From contig NZ_MRTH01000013.1 of the NCBI RefSeq assembly GCF_001956045.1, positions 62,001-126,000 on the forward strand: a stretch of 64,000 nt of DNA. Reading direction: 5' to 3'. The notes beneath the pieces were generated by a model that worked only from the letters and a program-made list of their open reading frames with translations, was not told the origin of the DNA and ran no database searches. The position numbers and the translations under genes are program-made. The DNA is from Paenibacillus sp. FSL H7-0331 (GTDB lineage: Bacteria; Bacillota; Bacilli; Paenibacillales; NBRC-103111). This document shows positions 17,765-26,782 of the stretch, piece by piece (position 1 is the stretch's first letter; each line of letters opens with the position of its first letter).

Positions 17765-19098
17765 GTATGAGCGAGAACAAGGTGTTTTTCCGTAACAGCC
17801 TGTTGACAGTTGCCAGACAGCTATCCGGAATTGCTATTGGTTTGGGTACGGCTATGGTGACGGCCAGATATTTAGGAACAACCGGCCAGGGTATTTACTC
17901 ACTCGCGATCTTACTGCCTACGATGCTGATGTTGTTTCTGAACCTCGGTATTGAGGTCTCCACTGTGTATTACATTGGCCGCAAGGAAGAGACGCTCGGC
18001 ACGATCTATAAGACTAACGTGATCTCAGCCCTGGTACTAAGTCTGGTTTCTTTTCTGATCGGAACGCTATTGATCGTGTTTGCCTCCGATGCTTTGTTCG
18101 GTTCGGACACACCGCGAGGTATATTGTTTCTTTGCCTATCTATACTTCCGGTATTGTTCCTGAATATATTTTTGCAAAGCATCTATCATGGAAGGCAAGA
18201 TTTCAAACGGCTGACGGGTGTTCTTTTCTTCAGTCAATTGCTGACCCTGTTGTTAATGTGTTTACTGATCGTAGTGTTCCAACTGGGCCTTCTCGGAGCG
18301 CTTATCAGTACCGTCACCGGACATGTAACCACGTTATCTGTTAATTGGTATCTACTCCGAAACAATTATGGGTTGAACTGGAAAAGCAGTCGATTTTCTC
18401 TGGAATATGTCAAAAAAAGCGTATTGTATGGGATTAAAAATCATCTTAGCAATGTCGCAACCTTTTTGAATTATCGTGCCGACTTAATCATGATCGCGCT
18501 ATTTGTTAATTCAGCAGCTGTAGGCATTTATGCGATTTCAGTCAGCGTGGCGGAGCAGCTGTGGTTTTTATCACGAGCGGTGTCGATGGTACTCTTTCCC
18601 AAAATATCGTCCCTTACAAGCGAAGCCGAACGCAATCGTTTGACTTCTGTAGTGGGCCGCAGTGTGTTGGCTCTATCGATTGTTGGCGGTATTTTCTTTT
18701 ACTTCCTGTCGGGCTGGTTTATTACGCTGATGTTTGGAGCGGATTATGCAGTAGGTGCTTTATCGCTGCAATTGCTCCTTCCTGGTATTATTGTCGGCTC
18801 GCTGGAGCGGATTATTGCCAATGATATATCCGGTCGGGGAAAGCCTGGGATTGTGATGTACGTATCTTTCGTCACAGTTTCCTGCAATCTGTTATTGAAT
18901 CTGCTGCTGGTGCCGAGATTTGGCATGATCGGCGCCTCGATCGCGACCTCGACAACCTATACGCTAAGCTCGCTGATATATGTCATTATTTTCAAACGTC
19001 TGACAGGTGTGGCCTACAAGGAATTTATCATTCTCCAGCAGGATGATTTGAAGTTGTTAGCTGGATATTTCAGAAGAAAAGTGAGGGCGGTTGGATGA
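17761..19098 (+). CDS. Oligosaccharide flippase (Wzx type)
   Basis: A 445-residue MATE/MOP-superfamily membrane protein with about 12-14 hydrophobic segments and the N-terminal QLSGIAIGLGTAMVTARYLGTTGQGIYS motif region of polysaccharide flippases. It would move undecaprenyl-diphosphate-linked repeat units across the membrane. Starts GTG at 17761 (ATG at 17767 is in frame) and overlaps the next glycosyltransferase by ATGA. Together with the putative Wzy on the other strand at 38688 it makes this a Wzx/Wzy-type system. Confidence 0.92.
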   Translation: MSMSENKVFFRNSLLTVARQLSGIAIGLGTAMVTARYLGTTGQGIYSLAILLPTMLMLFLNLGIEVSTVYYIGRKEETLGTIYKTNVISALVLSLVSFLIGTLLIVFASDALFGSDTPRGILFLCLSILPVLFLNIFLQSIYHGRQDFKRLTGVLFFSQLLTLLLMCLLIVVFQLGLLGALISTVTGHVTTLSVNWYLLRNNYGLNWKSSRFSLEYVKKSVLYGIKNHLSNVATFLNYRADLIMIALFVNSAAVGIYAISVSVAEQLWFLSRAVSMVLFPKISSLTSEAERNRLTSVVGRSVLALSIVGGIFFYFLSGWFITLMFGADYAVGALSLQLLLPGIIVGSLERIIANDISGRGKPGIVMYVSFVTVSCNLLLNLLLVPRFGMIGASIATSTTYTLSSLIYVIIFKRLTGVAYKEFIILQQDDLKLLAGYFRRKVRAVG

Positions 19099-20300
19099 AA
19101 CGAACAGACCCGCTTCGGGTGCTTTGGCTAACGCCCGCTTACCCAACAGAAGGAGATCCGATAGGGGGGATCTTCCACCAGACCGAAGTGAGGGCGTTAG
19201 AGCGCATGGGTGCAAAGGTCGAGGTAATAGCTCCGGTACCATGGGTACCTCCTATGATGGATACATTTCGTGCCAAGTGGAACCAATACAAGCAAACGCC
19301 GGAACAATATCAGGATGGTGGAGTGACGATTCACCGTCCGCGCTATCTGGCCATACCCCGTGCCAATCATCTGGCTATGCCTGATCATCTGGTCATTCGC
19401 AATAAAATATTACGGATGGGGATAATGAAGCCGGATTTAATTCACGCTCACTTTTCCTTTCCACTCGGCCTTAGCGCGGTTCATTTGAGCCGTCAATGGG
19501 GGGTACCCAGCATACTAACGCTTCATGGTAGTGATGTGAATGTGTACCCTAATATTAACAAAATGACCTTTCGGCGTTTTTGCTCCGCTGTAAGGGGTTC
19601 GACATCCGTGCTGGCGGTCAGCCAAGCTTTGGCTGACCGGACGAAGGTAATAAGTGGAGTGCACCCGATGGTGAAACCGGTGGGCATTAATCTGAAGGCG
19701 TATAGCTCGCTTCCAACCAAACGGGAAGCAAGGCTGCAACTAGGCTTGCCGCAGGATTCATTTCTAGTGCTCTATATCGGCAATTTAATTCCAAGCAAAG
19801 GCATTCACGAGCTGCTTAAAGCACTGAAAGGACTTGTCAATGATGGTGACGACGCGATCATGGGCGTGTTCATAGGTGGAGGATTGCTGCAGGATGAGGT
19901 AAAGGCGGCTCCGCATACGATAGCTGTTGGTGTTCAGCCGAATAACCAGATTCCTTTATATTTGGCAGCGGCCGATCTGTTGGTGCTCCCATCTTACCGC
20001 GAAGGCCTGCCAACCGTGTTAGTTGAAGCAGGAGCTGCAGGAACACCGGTTATCGCAACAAATGTGGGTGGGATACCCGAACTGTTGAACGCTGGCAGGG
20101 GGTTGATGATCAGTGCCAAATCGGTTGGAGAGTTAAAGCAGGCGATTCGGAATGTGAGATTGAAGAAGCATGATGTTGTAGAACAAGCACAGCGCTTGCG
20201 AAAGTACGTATATGAACATTATGATGCGGACTCTAATGCGGCGAGGCTCATACAGCTGTATGAAGGCTTGGTGGCTGATGTTCCGCAAGCGATGGAATAA
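19095..20300 (+). CDS. GT4 family glycosyltransferase
   Basis: A 401-residue GT-B enzyme with GGIFHQTEVRALERMGAKVEV at the N-terminus, SILTLHGSDVNV, LYIGNLIPSKGIHELLKAL, and the donor-binding DLLVLPSYREGLPTVLVEAGA, containing the E-x7-E of retaining GT4 enzymes. It transfers one sugar of the repeat unit in the cytoplasm. Overlaps the flippase gene by ATGA. Sugar specificity cannot be read. Confidence 0.92.
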   Translation: MKRTDPLRVLWLTPAYPTEGDPIGGIFHQTEVRALERMGAKVEVIAPVPWVPPMMDTFRAKWNQYKQTPEQYQDGGVTIHRPRYLAIPRANHLAMPDHLVIRNKILRMGIMKPDLIHAHFSFPLGLSAVHLSRQWGVPSILTLHGSDVNVYPNINKMTFRRFCSAVRGSTSVLAVSQALADRTKVISGVHPMVKPVGINLKAYSSLPTKREARLQLGLPQDSFLVLYIGNLIPSKGIHELLKALKGLVNDGDDAIMGVFIGGGLLQDEVKAAPHTIAVGVQPNNQIPLYLAAADLLVLPSYREGLPTVLVEAGAAGTPVIATNVGGIPELLNAGRGLMISAKSVGELKQAIRNVRLKKHDVVEQAQRLRKYVYEHYDADSNAARLIQLYEGLVADVPQAME

Positions 20301-20346
20301 AGCGCTGCAGCAACCATTAAATACAAAGGTGGATGGTACATAAACT

Positions 20347-21543
20347 ATGAATAATCTAACAAGCACCCAGGGTGCGGCAACCGTCGGTATCCAATTGCGA
20401 ATTCCATATGCCCTGCCATTAATAGATGAGAGAGAGATTCAGGAAGTCATTCATTCCCTTAAATCCAATTGGCTCAGTCGCGGTCCCAAAACCCTTGAAT
20501 TTGAAGAGAGCTTTGCCGCTTCTGTAGGCAGTCCGTTGGCAATTGGTCTGAACTCCTGCACAGCCGGTCTTCATCTGGCACTGCTTGCTTATGGCGTGGG
20601 CCCTGGCGATGAGGTAATTACAACGCCTTATACGTTCGTAGCAACGGTAAATACGATCATTCACTGTGGAGCGACCCCAGTGTTCGTCGATATTGATCCG
20701 GTTACGATGAATCTGAATCCGGATCTGCTCGAACAGGCCGTAACGAGTCGTACCAAGGTTGTGATTCCAGTCCATTTTGCCGGTTTACCTTGTGAGATGG
20801 ACCAGATCCTGCAAATTGCCGAGCGGTACCAATTAAAGATCATAGAAGATGCCGCCCATGCTGTGCATACCAAATATAAGGAACGGATGATCGGGAGCAT
20901 CGGCGACGTGACGTGCTTCAGCTTTTACGCAACCAAAAATCTGACGACTGGGGAAGGCGGCATGGTGACGACCCGTGATGAGGAAATTGCCGATCGGATC
21001 CGAATGCTCAGTTTGCATGGAATGGATAAGAACGCCTGGAATCGCTACACGGAAAAAGGCTCCTGGTATTATGAGGTGCAGCAGCCTGGCTTTAAATACA
21101 ATATGACCGATATACAGGCCGCCCTCGGATTAGTGCAGTTGAGCAAGCTATCTTACATGCAGGATCTGCGCGAGCTGTACGCAGCGATGTATACATCGGC
21201 ATTTAGCTCGAATGAGGCTTTGATCCTTCCGGCAGATTTGCCAGGGCATCGTCATGCCTGGCACTTATATGTGATTCGCCTACAGGAGGATATGCTGAGC
21301 ATTTCACGCAGCGAGATGATCGAGCTGCTGAAGGAGGCTGGTATTGGTACGAGTGTCCATTTTATCCCGGTACCGCAGCACCCTTATTACCGTAGGCTCG
21401 GATTTTCCGTTGACGATTACCCGGAAACCAAGAAGGCCTATGAAGCGGCAATTTCACTTCCACTTTATCCAGGCATGACGATTGAGGAAGTGAATTATGT
21501 CAGCTACCATGTGAACCGTATAGTGGATGCTCACAAAAGGTGA
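20347..21543 (+). CDS. DegT/DnrJ/EryC1 aminotransferase, second copy
   Basis: A 398-residue PLP enzyme with the aldimine lysine K197 in FSFYATKNLTTGEGG, and NSCTAGLHLALLAYGVGPGDEVITTPYTF. The body resembles C4 aminotransferases of the ArnB/PseC group (GMDKNAWNRY, PGFKYNMTDIQAALGL). It may aminate the 4-keto product of the CapD-like enzyme, but a different aminotransferase downstream (25542) fits bacillosamine synthesis better, so its sugar is open. It is followed 28 bases later by a phosphoglycosyl transferase. Confidence 0.88.
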   Translation: MNNLTSTQGAATVGIQLRIPYALPLIDEREIQEVIHSLKSNWLSRGPKTLEFEESFAASVGSPLAIGLNSCTAGLHLALLAYGVGPGDEVITTPYTFVATVNTIIHCGATPVFVDIDPVTMNLNPDLLEQAVTSRTKVVIPVHFAGLPCEMDQILQIAERYQLKIIEDAAHAVHTKYKERMIGSIGDVTCFSFYATKNLTTGEGGMVTTRDEEIADRIRMLSLHGMDKNAWNRYTEKGSWYYEVQQPGFKYNMTDIQAALGLVQLSKLSYMQDLRELYAAMYTSAFSSNEALILPADLPGHRHAWHLYVIRLQEDMLSISRSEMIELLKEAGIGTSVHFIPVPQHPYYRRLGFSVDDYPETKKAYEAAISLPLYPGMTIEEVNYVSYHVNRIVDAHKR

Positions 21544-21571
21544 CAGGTCCTGATGAAAGGAAAGGCGAGTC

Positions 21572-22177
21572 ATGAAGACAACTTATACAATTACAAAGCG
21601 CACATTTGATATCTTGTTCTCCTTGTTCGGACTGCTCCTGCTTTTGCCCGTATTCTTCATCTTAATCAGTTGGATCAAGCTGGATTCCAAGGGTCCGACC
21701 CTGTTCAAGCAGCAGCGCGTTGGTAAAGACCAGAGGCTTTTTACGATTCTCAAATTCCGTACAATGGTTGTGGACGCCGAGCTGATGGGCAAGCAGATTA
21801 CCGTTGGTCAGGACCCGCGGATAACAAGAAGCGGAAGACTGCTGCGCAAGTACAAGCTGGATGAGCTGCCGCAGCTGATTAACGTCTTAATGGGGCATAT
21901 GAGCTTTGTCGGTCCACGGCCCGAGGTTCCGTATTACGTCAACTACTACAGCGAGAAGCAAATGGCGGTGCTTTCCATACGTCCAGGCATTACCGACTGG
22001 GCATCCATCAAATACAGCGATGAAAATTCGCTGTTGAGCTCGGCGGAGCAGCCTGAGAAGCTGTATATCGAGAAAATTATGCCAGATAAGCTGGATATGA
22101 ACCTGCAATATTTGCAAAGTGCCTCTTTGACGAAGGATGTACAGATTATTGTTCGAACGCTGCACAAAATTTTATGA
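21572..22177 (+). CDS. Small monotopic phosphoglycosyl transferase (initiating sugar transferase), copy 1
   Basis: The 201-residue product has one N-terminal hydrophobic helix ([20 protein letters not shown]), then the conserved catalytic region: [36 protein letters not shown] and [10 protein letters not shown]. The D-E pair in LDELPQL is the catalytic dyad of the PglC group. It transfers a sugar phosphate to undecaprenyl phosphate to start the repeat. GGAAAGG precedes the ATG. A second such gene lies at 23007, so the donor sugars are in question. Confidence 0.92.
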   Translation: MKTTYTITKRTFDILFSLFGLLLLLPVFFILISWIKLDSKGPTLFKQQRVGKDQRLFTILKFRTMVVDAELMGKQITVGQDPRITRSGRLLRKYKLDELPQLINVLMGHMSFVGPRPEVPYYVNYYSEKQMAVLSIRPGITDWASIKYSDENSLLSSAEQPEKLYIEKIMPDKLDMNLQYLQSASLTKDVQIIVRTLHKIL

Positions 22178-22196
22178 GACAAGGAGCTGATTTCGT

Positions 22197-22925
22197 GTGT
22201 TCAATGTGAACGAGCAAGCATTTGTCAAGCTGGGCTGCAATGTTCAGATACAGGAAGGTGTTGTCTTTGGTGATAAGGTATCAATCGGGAATAATGTAAT
22301 TATTTATGAAGGCACGATTATTGGAAGCGAAGTTATGATCCAGGATAATGTGGTAATAGGTAAACAGCCATTTAAGGCCAAAAATTCAGTTTTACTGGAT
22401 CGCCCCGAACAAGCGCCTGCTGAAATCGGCAGCGGATGCACCATTGGCACCTCATCGATTATTTATGCAGGAGCCAAGCTCGGTCAGGATGTGTTTGTCG
22501 CTGACTTGGCAACGATTCGTGAACGTGTACTCGTGGGCGATAAAACGATTGTTGGACGGGGCGCGTCCATTGAGAACGACTGTACCGTAGGCAGCAGGTG
22601 CAAGCTTGAAACGAACTGCTACATCACGGCGTATTCGAACCTTGGCAATGATGTATTCGTAGCGCCGGGTGTGATTACAAGCAATGATAATTTTATGGGT
22701 AGGACCCGAGAGCGTTTTTCCAAAATGAAGGGGATTACGATGAAGGATGGTGCCAGAGTTGGGGCCAATGCGACTACGCTTCCAGGTATAACTATTGAAG
22801 CTGACGGCGTGGTAGCAGCCGGAAGTATCGTGACCAAGGATGTGGCAGCTGAGGAGCTTGTACTCGGTGTTCCGGCCAAATATGTACGCAAGGTGCCTAA
22901 AGCGGAACTGCTAAAATATCAGTAA
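22197..22925 (+). CDS. Left-handed beta-helix (hexapeptide) acyltransferase, WbpD-like
   Basis: The 242-residue protein is built of hexapeptide repeats (IGNNVIIYEGTIIGSEVMIQDNVVIG) and ends with a typical LbH cap. It likely N-acetylates an amino-sugar nucleotide with acetyl-CoA. WbpA-, WbpB- and WbpE-like enzymes in the same operon make UDP-GlcNAc3N-acid acetylation (WbpD role) a natural assignment, although PglD-type acetylation of bacillosamine is an alternative. The start is GTG at 22197 after AAGGAG, ten bases upstream. It lies between two phosphoglycosyl transferases. Confidence 0.85.
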   Translation: MFNVNEQAFVKLGCNVQIQEGVVFGDKVSIGNNVIIYEGTIIGSEVMIQDNVVIGKQPFKAKNSVLLDRPEQAPAEIGSGCTIGTSSIIYAGAKLGQDVFVADLATIRERVLVGDKTIVGRGASIENDCTVGSRCKLETNCYITAYSNLGNDVFVAPGVITSNDNFMGRTRERFSKMKGITMKDGARVGANATTLPGITIEADGVVAAGSIVTKDVAAEELVLGVPAKYVRKVPKAELLKYQ

Positions 22926-23006
22926 GCAAGTAAGCACTCGATATAACGGGTTTCTATTTAGTAATGACGTATTCGACCTATTCCGTTATGACATGGAGAG
23001 ATTCTA

Positions 23007-23633
23007 ATGATAAAAAGATGCTTGGACCTTCCGACCGCTCTTGTGCTGACCCTGCTGCTGCTGCCGGTGATGATCGTCACAGCGATAGCTGTCCGATTCA
23101 AGCTGGGTTCGCCAATCCTGTTTAGGCAGCTGCGTCCTGGTAAGGAAATGAAGCCATTTACGCTGCTCAAATTCAGGACGATGACAGATGGGGTCGACCC
23201 AAGTGGCAAGCTGCTCCCTGACGAACAAAGGCTAACTCCCTTTGGTCTTAAGCTGCGCAGGCTCAGTCTGGATGAGCTGCCTCAATTGTTTAATGTGATT
23301 CGTGGCGATATGAGCTTGATTGGACCGAGACCGCTGCTGATCCGTTACCTGCCTTATTTTACGGAGGAAGAGAAGAAACGGTTTTCGATTCGTCCAGGAA
23401 TTACGGGTCTTGCGCAAATTAACGGTCGCAATAACATCGGTTGGGGTGGGAGGTTCGCATTGGATATCAAATATGTAGAAGAGCAGACACTGGTAATGGA
23501 TGCAATAATTGTATGGCAAACGATAGTAAAGGTCATCGGACGCAAGGATGTAGCGGAAGCACCGAGTCTGACCCTGCCGGATTTGGATGACGAACGTAGA
23601 CTATGGGGGCGAAAGGATGCAAGCAAAAGTTAG
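23007..23633 (+). CDS. Small monotopic phosphoglycosyl transferase, copy 2 (PglC/EpsL type)
   Basis: The 208-residue protein begins with a reentrant hydrophobic helix (LPTALVLTLLLLPVMIVTA) and continues FRQLRPGKEMKPFTLLKFRT, LSLDELPQLFNVIRGDMSLI and GPRPLLIRYLPYF. The region GKLLPDEQRLTPFG is typical of the PglC/EpsL branch that uses UDP-di-N-acetylbacillosamine or similar. It overlaps the formyltransferase gene by 17 bases, suggesting that the two products act on the same sugar. Donor not proven. Confidence 0.92.
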   Translation: MIKRCLDLPTALVLTLLLLPVMIVTAIAVRFKLGSPILFRQLRPGKEMKPFTLLKFRTMTDGVDPSGKLLPDEQRLTPFGLKLRRLSLDELPQLFNVIRGDMSLIGPRPLLIRYLPYFTEEEKKRFSIRPGITGLAQINGRNNIGWGGRFALDIKYVEEQTLVMDAIIVWQTIVKVIGRKDVAEAPSLTLPDLDDERRLWGRKDASKS

Positions 23634-24393
23634 ATGGAAGCTGGTGTTATTCGGAAGTATGGGTGTAGCCGTCGATTGCCTGAAATGGCTGCTATCAGAG
23701 GACAAATTCGAGGTCATCGGTGTAGTATGCACACGAAAGCCAAGATCGGCATGGCGTATAGCTGTTGATGATCAGGATATGCAGGAAGCAGCTGTCCGTT
23801 GGGGAGTCCCCTTGCTCACAATGGACGACGTACTTGAATTGGAGGCGGATATAGGTTTAAGCGTGCGTTTTCATGAGATATTGCGGCCCAAGCATCTGAA
23901 GCGGTTTCTGTTGGGTGTTGTTAATTTACATGGAGCACCTCTGCCGGATATGCGTGGGTCGATGTGTGACGCAGCCGCAATTATTGAGGGACGAAGCGAA
24001 TTCGGCACAAGTCTTCATTGGATGGATAAGGGAATTGATACGGGACCGATTCTGGCAGTACGGCGTTTTCCGATTAAAGCTGCTGACACGGTATACGAAT
24101 TGTTTCAGCAAAGTAATCAGCTGGGATTGGAGCTAATCAAAGAAACACTGGTTCATATTTCCATGGGCAAGCTGAGGGGAACCTCTCAGCAGGAATATAT
24201 GAATCAAACAGGTATCCAGGCAGCTACCTATTATGCGGAGCAGGTGCTTACTTATAAGTTGTTATCTGCGAAGCTGTCGTCAGAAGAAGTCAAGAGGCGG
24301 ATACGAGCGTTCCAGTTTCCAGGTCATGTTCCGGCTCGTTTCATGTCAGATCAGGAAACAGCGGCCCTGCATTTCAAGCAAGCAGATAGTTAA
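23617..24393 (+). CDS. Formyltransferase-family enzyme (sugar N-formyltransferase-like)
   Basis: A 258-residue product from the ATG at 23617 (GAAAGG upstream; the longer frame starts inside the previous gene). It has the family active-site elements: N and H in NLHGAPLPDMRGS, and the aspartate in HWMDKGIDTGPIL, matching Asn-His-Asp of methionyl-tRNA formyltransferase and sugar formyltransferases such as WbkC and VioF, which formylate the amino group of UDP/GDP-4-amino sugars with N10-formyl-THF. A second domain is short. Context next to the PglC-like transferase suggests an N-formylated amino sugar in the EPS. Substrate unproven. Confidence 0.8.
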   Translation: MQAKVRWKLVLFGSMGVAVDCLKWLLSEDKFEVIGVVCTRKPRSAWRIAVDDQDMQEAAVRWGVPLLTMDDVLELEADIGLSVRFHEILRPKHLKRFLLGVVNLHGAPLPDMRGSMCDAAAIIEGRSEFGTSLHWMDKGIDTGPILAVRRFPIKAADTVYELFQQSNQLGLELIKETLVHISMGKLRGTSQQEYMNQTGIQAATYYAEQVLTYKLLSAKLSSEEVKRRIRAFQFPGHVPARFMSDQETAALHFKQADS

Positions 24394-24407
24394 TAAGGAG
24401 AGGAATA

Positions 24408-25523
24408 GTGGTAATGAACATTCAGCTGTTAGGCGCCGGGCAGGCGGATCAATGGGATGCTTATCTACGTCAGGTACCGCGCAGCGATATTTACTTTACT
24501 GCCGGATACGCCAGAATTTATGAGGAAAATGGAGATGGAGAAGCACAGCTATTTATTTATGAACGTGATGGACAGTTCGTCTGTTATCCCTATTTGCTGC
24601 GCAATATTAGCGATCTGCCTGTAGTTGCCCGCTTGAAGCTTGGTCATGAGGTGTACGATATTTCTACGCCTTACGGTTATGGAGGACCGTTGACCAATGT
24701 GGTCGAACCTGCGGACAAGGCGGTTATATTTCGCGAGTTTGAAAGTGTGTTCCATGCCTACTGTGAGGAGAAGCACATCATTACGGAATTCGTTCGGTTT
24801 CACCCGATATTGAACAATGCCTTGGATTATGAGGCTGTTGACCCCTGTTTTGTACGTAATACGATTTATATTAACCTGGATCAAAGCGAGGAGGATATGC
24901 AGCGGCAGTATTCCAGAGATAATCGAAATCGGATTCGACGGGCGTTAAAGGAGGGCCTTACCGTTGCTCAGGCCGACACCGGAGATTTGGAACAGCTACT
25001 GGCGCTCTATTACTCTACGATGGATAAGAAGCAGGCCCAGTCCTATTACTATTTCAGTGAACAGTTTTTTGCTAACACGGTACAAATACTAGGAGATCAG
25101 ATAGGGCTCGTGGAGGTCAAATATGGTGACAAGGTCATTGCTTCCGCGATGTTTATGTATAACGGCGAATTTGCGCACTATCATCTGATGGGCTCCGATA
25201 GACAGTATTTGACGGTGGCACCGATTAATTTGCTGATTCATTATGCGGCTACGCAGGCTCGTGAACGTGGGTATCGTTACATGCATCTGGGGGGCGGCTA
25301 TACAGGCAACGATAACTTGTTTCGTTTCAAGCGGAGCTTTAACGAGAAGACGATGGCTAACTTTTATATTGGCAAGCGTATACACTGCGAATCCTTGTAT
25401 CAAGCCATCATAGAACCTATTGCAATCTCAATGGTTGAACAAAATTATTTTCCTTTGTACCGACATCCGGAGCTTCAGGAAGCACCAATATCATCCATAT
25501 TGATTGGGTCCGCTCATTCTTAG
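24408..25523 (+). CDS. FemAB-like / GNAT-fold transferase in the EPS operon
   Basis: The 371-residue protein has two GNAT-like halves as in FemAB/FemX peptidoglycan bridge enzymes (e.g. ISTPYGYGGPLTNV, SRDNRNRIRRALKEGL, HLGGGYTGNDNLFRFKRSFN). FemAB proteins use aminoacyl-tRNA; relatives in EPS operons are annotated as peptidoglycan bridge or acetyltransferase proteins and may add an amino acid or acyl group to a sugar. GTG at 24408 lies seven bases after AAGGAG; ATG at 24414 is in frame. Function beyond the fold is not recognised. Confidence 0.75.
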   Translation: MVMNIQLLGAGQADQWDAYLRQVPRSDIYFTAGYARIYEENGDGEAQLFIYERDGQFVCYPYLLRNISDLPVVARLKLGHEVYDISTPYGYGGPLTNVVEPADKAVIFREFESVFHAYCEEKHIITEFVRFHPILNNALDYEAVDPCFVRNTIYINLDQSEEDMQRQYSRDNRNRIRRALKEGLTVAQADTGDLEQLLALYYSTMDKKQAQSYYYFSEQFFANTVQILGDQIGLVEVKYGDKVIASAMFMYNGEFAHYHLMGSDRQYLTVAPINLLIHYAATQARERGYRYMHLGGGYTGNDNLFRFKRSFNEKTMANFYIGKRIHCESLYQAIIEPIAISMVEQNYFPLYRHPELQEAPISSILIGSAHS

Positions 25524-25541
25524 CAAAGAAAGGTGAAATAA

Positions 25542-26711
25542 ATGAACGATGCACAAAAAATTTATTTATCGCCACCCCACATGGGGGAGCAGGAACAGCT
25601 TCTAGTTATGGATGCCTTTGCATCTAATTGGATTGCTCCAATCGGTCCTCATGTGGATAGCTTTGAAAGAGAGCTGGCCGACTATGTTGGCGCGCGAGGG
25701 GCTGTAGCCTTGTGTTCCGGCACCTCTGCTATCCATCTGGGGCTGCGACTTTTGGAAGTAGGAAAGGGCGATATCGTTTTTTGCTCGAGCTTAACCTTCA
25801 TTGCCAGCGCGAATCCGATTGTGTATCAAGGGGCTGAACCCGTATTTATCGATTCCGAGCCTGATTCATGGAATATGTCCCCAAGCGCACTTCACCAAGC
25901 TTTTATCGATGCAAGCTGCCTGGGTAGGATGCCTAAAGCTGTCATTGTGGTCCACCTATATGGGCAAAATGCCGATATGGATGCCATTAAGCCGATTTGT
26001 GATCACTATGGAGTACCCATTGTGGAAGATGCCGCCGAATCTTTGGGTGCCAGCTACAAAGGTGCCATGAGTGGAACGATTGGGAAGCTTGGGATCTATT
26101 CATTCAGTGGTAATAAAATTATTACAACCTCTAGCGGCGGTATGCTTGTATCGGATGATGAGGTGCTGCTCAAGAAGGCAAGATTTTTGGCCACACAAGC
26201 CAGAGAGCCCGCCCGACACTACCAGCATAATGAGCTCGGCTACAATTACCGGATGAGCAATTTGCTAGCGGCTGTGGGTCGAGGGCAGCTTGGTGTACTG
26301 AATGACCGGATTGAATCTCGTCGTGCGATTTTTGAGAGGTATCGAGAAGGATTAAGCGCATTTCCAGGAGTTTCCTTTATGCCTGAAATGTCATATGGAA
26401 GGTCGAACCGCTGGTTGACGGTGATGCTGTTGGATTCACGATTGACCGAGACGACACCGAACCAGCTTATTGATGCGTTGTCCGAACAAAATATCGAGTC
26501 AAGACCGTTATGGAAGCCTCTGCACCTTCAGCCGTTATATGAGGGGGTACGCTATTACCCGCATAGTCCTGAGGAAAGTGTTTCGGAGCGGTTGTTTCAC
26601 TCAGGTATTTGTCTGCCATCAGGATCAAACTTATCGGTGGAAGACATGAATCGAGTTATCCGTTGTATGAGCGGTTGCATGGAGAAGGAAGTCGTCAAAA
26701 ATTTCCGTTAA
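25542..26711 (+). CDS. PLP-dependent sugar C4 aminotransferase (EpsN/PglE type)
   Basis: The 389-residue enzyme begins KIYLSPPHMGEQEQLLVMDA and contains NWIAPIGPHVDSFE, both diagnostic of the EpsN/PglE group that aminates UDP-2-acetamido-4-keto-sugar to UDP-bacillosamine precursors. The aldimine lysine is K192 in YSFSGNKIITTSSGG. The CapD/PglF-like dehydratase, this enzyme and the PglC-like transferase form a complete bacillosamine-like route; formylation or acetylation would finish it. AAAGG precedes the ATG. Confidence 0.9.
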   Translation: MNDAQKIYLSPPHMGEQEQLLVMDAFASNWIAPIGPHVDSFERELADYVGARGAVALCSGTSAIHLGLRLLEVGKGDIVFCSSLTFIASANPIVYQGAEPVFIDSEPDSWNMSPSALHQAFIDASCLGRMPKAVIVVHLYGQNADMDAIKPICDHYGVPIVEDAAESLGASYKGAMSGTIGKLGIYSFSGNKIITTSSGGMLVSDDEVLLKKARFLATQAREPARHYQHNELGYNYRMSNLLAAVGRGQLGVLNDRIESRRAIFERYREGLSAFPGVSFMPEMSYGRSNRWLTVMLLDSRLTETTPNQLIDALSEQNIESRPLWKPLHLQPLYEGVRYYPHSPEESVSERLFHSGICLPSGSNLSVEDMNRVIRCMSGCMEKEVVKNFR

Positions 26712-26782
26712 AGTATAGCTGACAGTCGACTGCTCAGTACCAAGAAGGTAGCAGGAAGGTGAAGCCAGAGGATGGTTATTTT

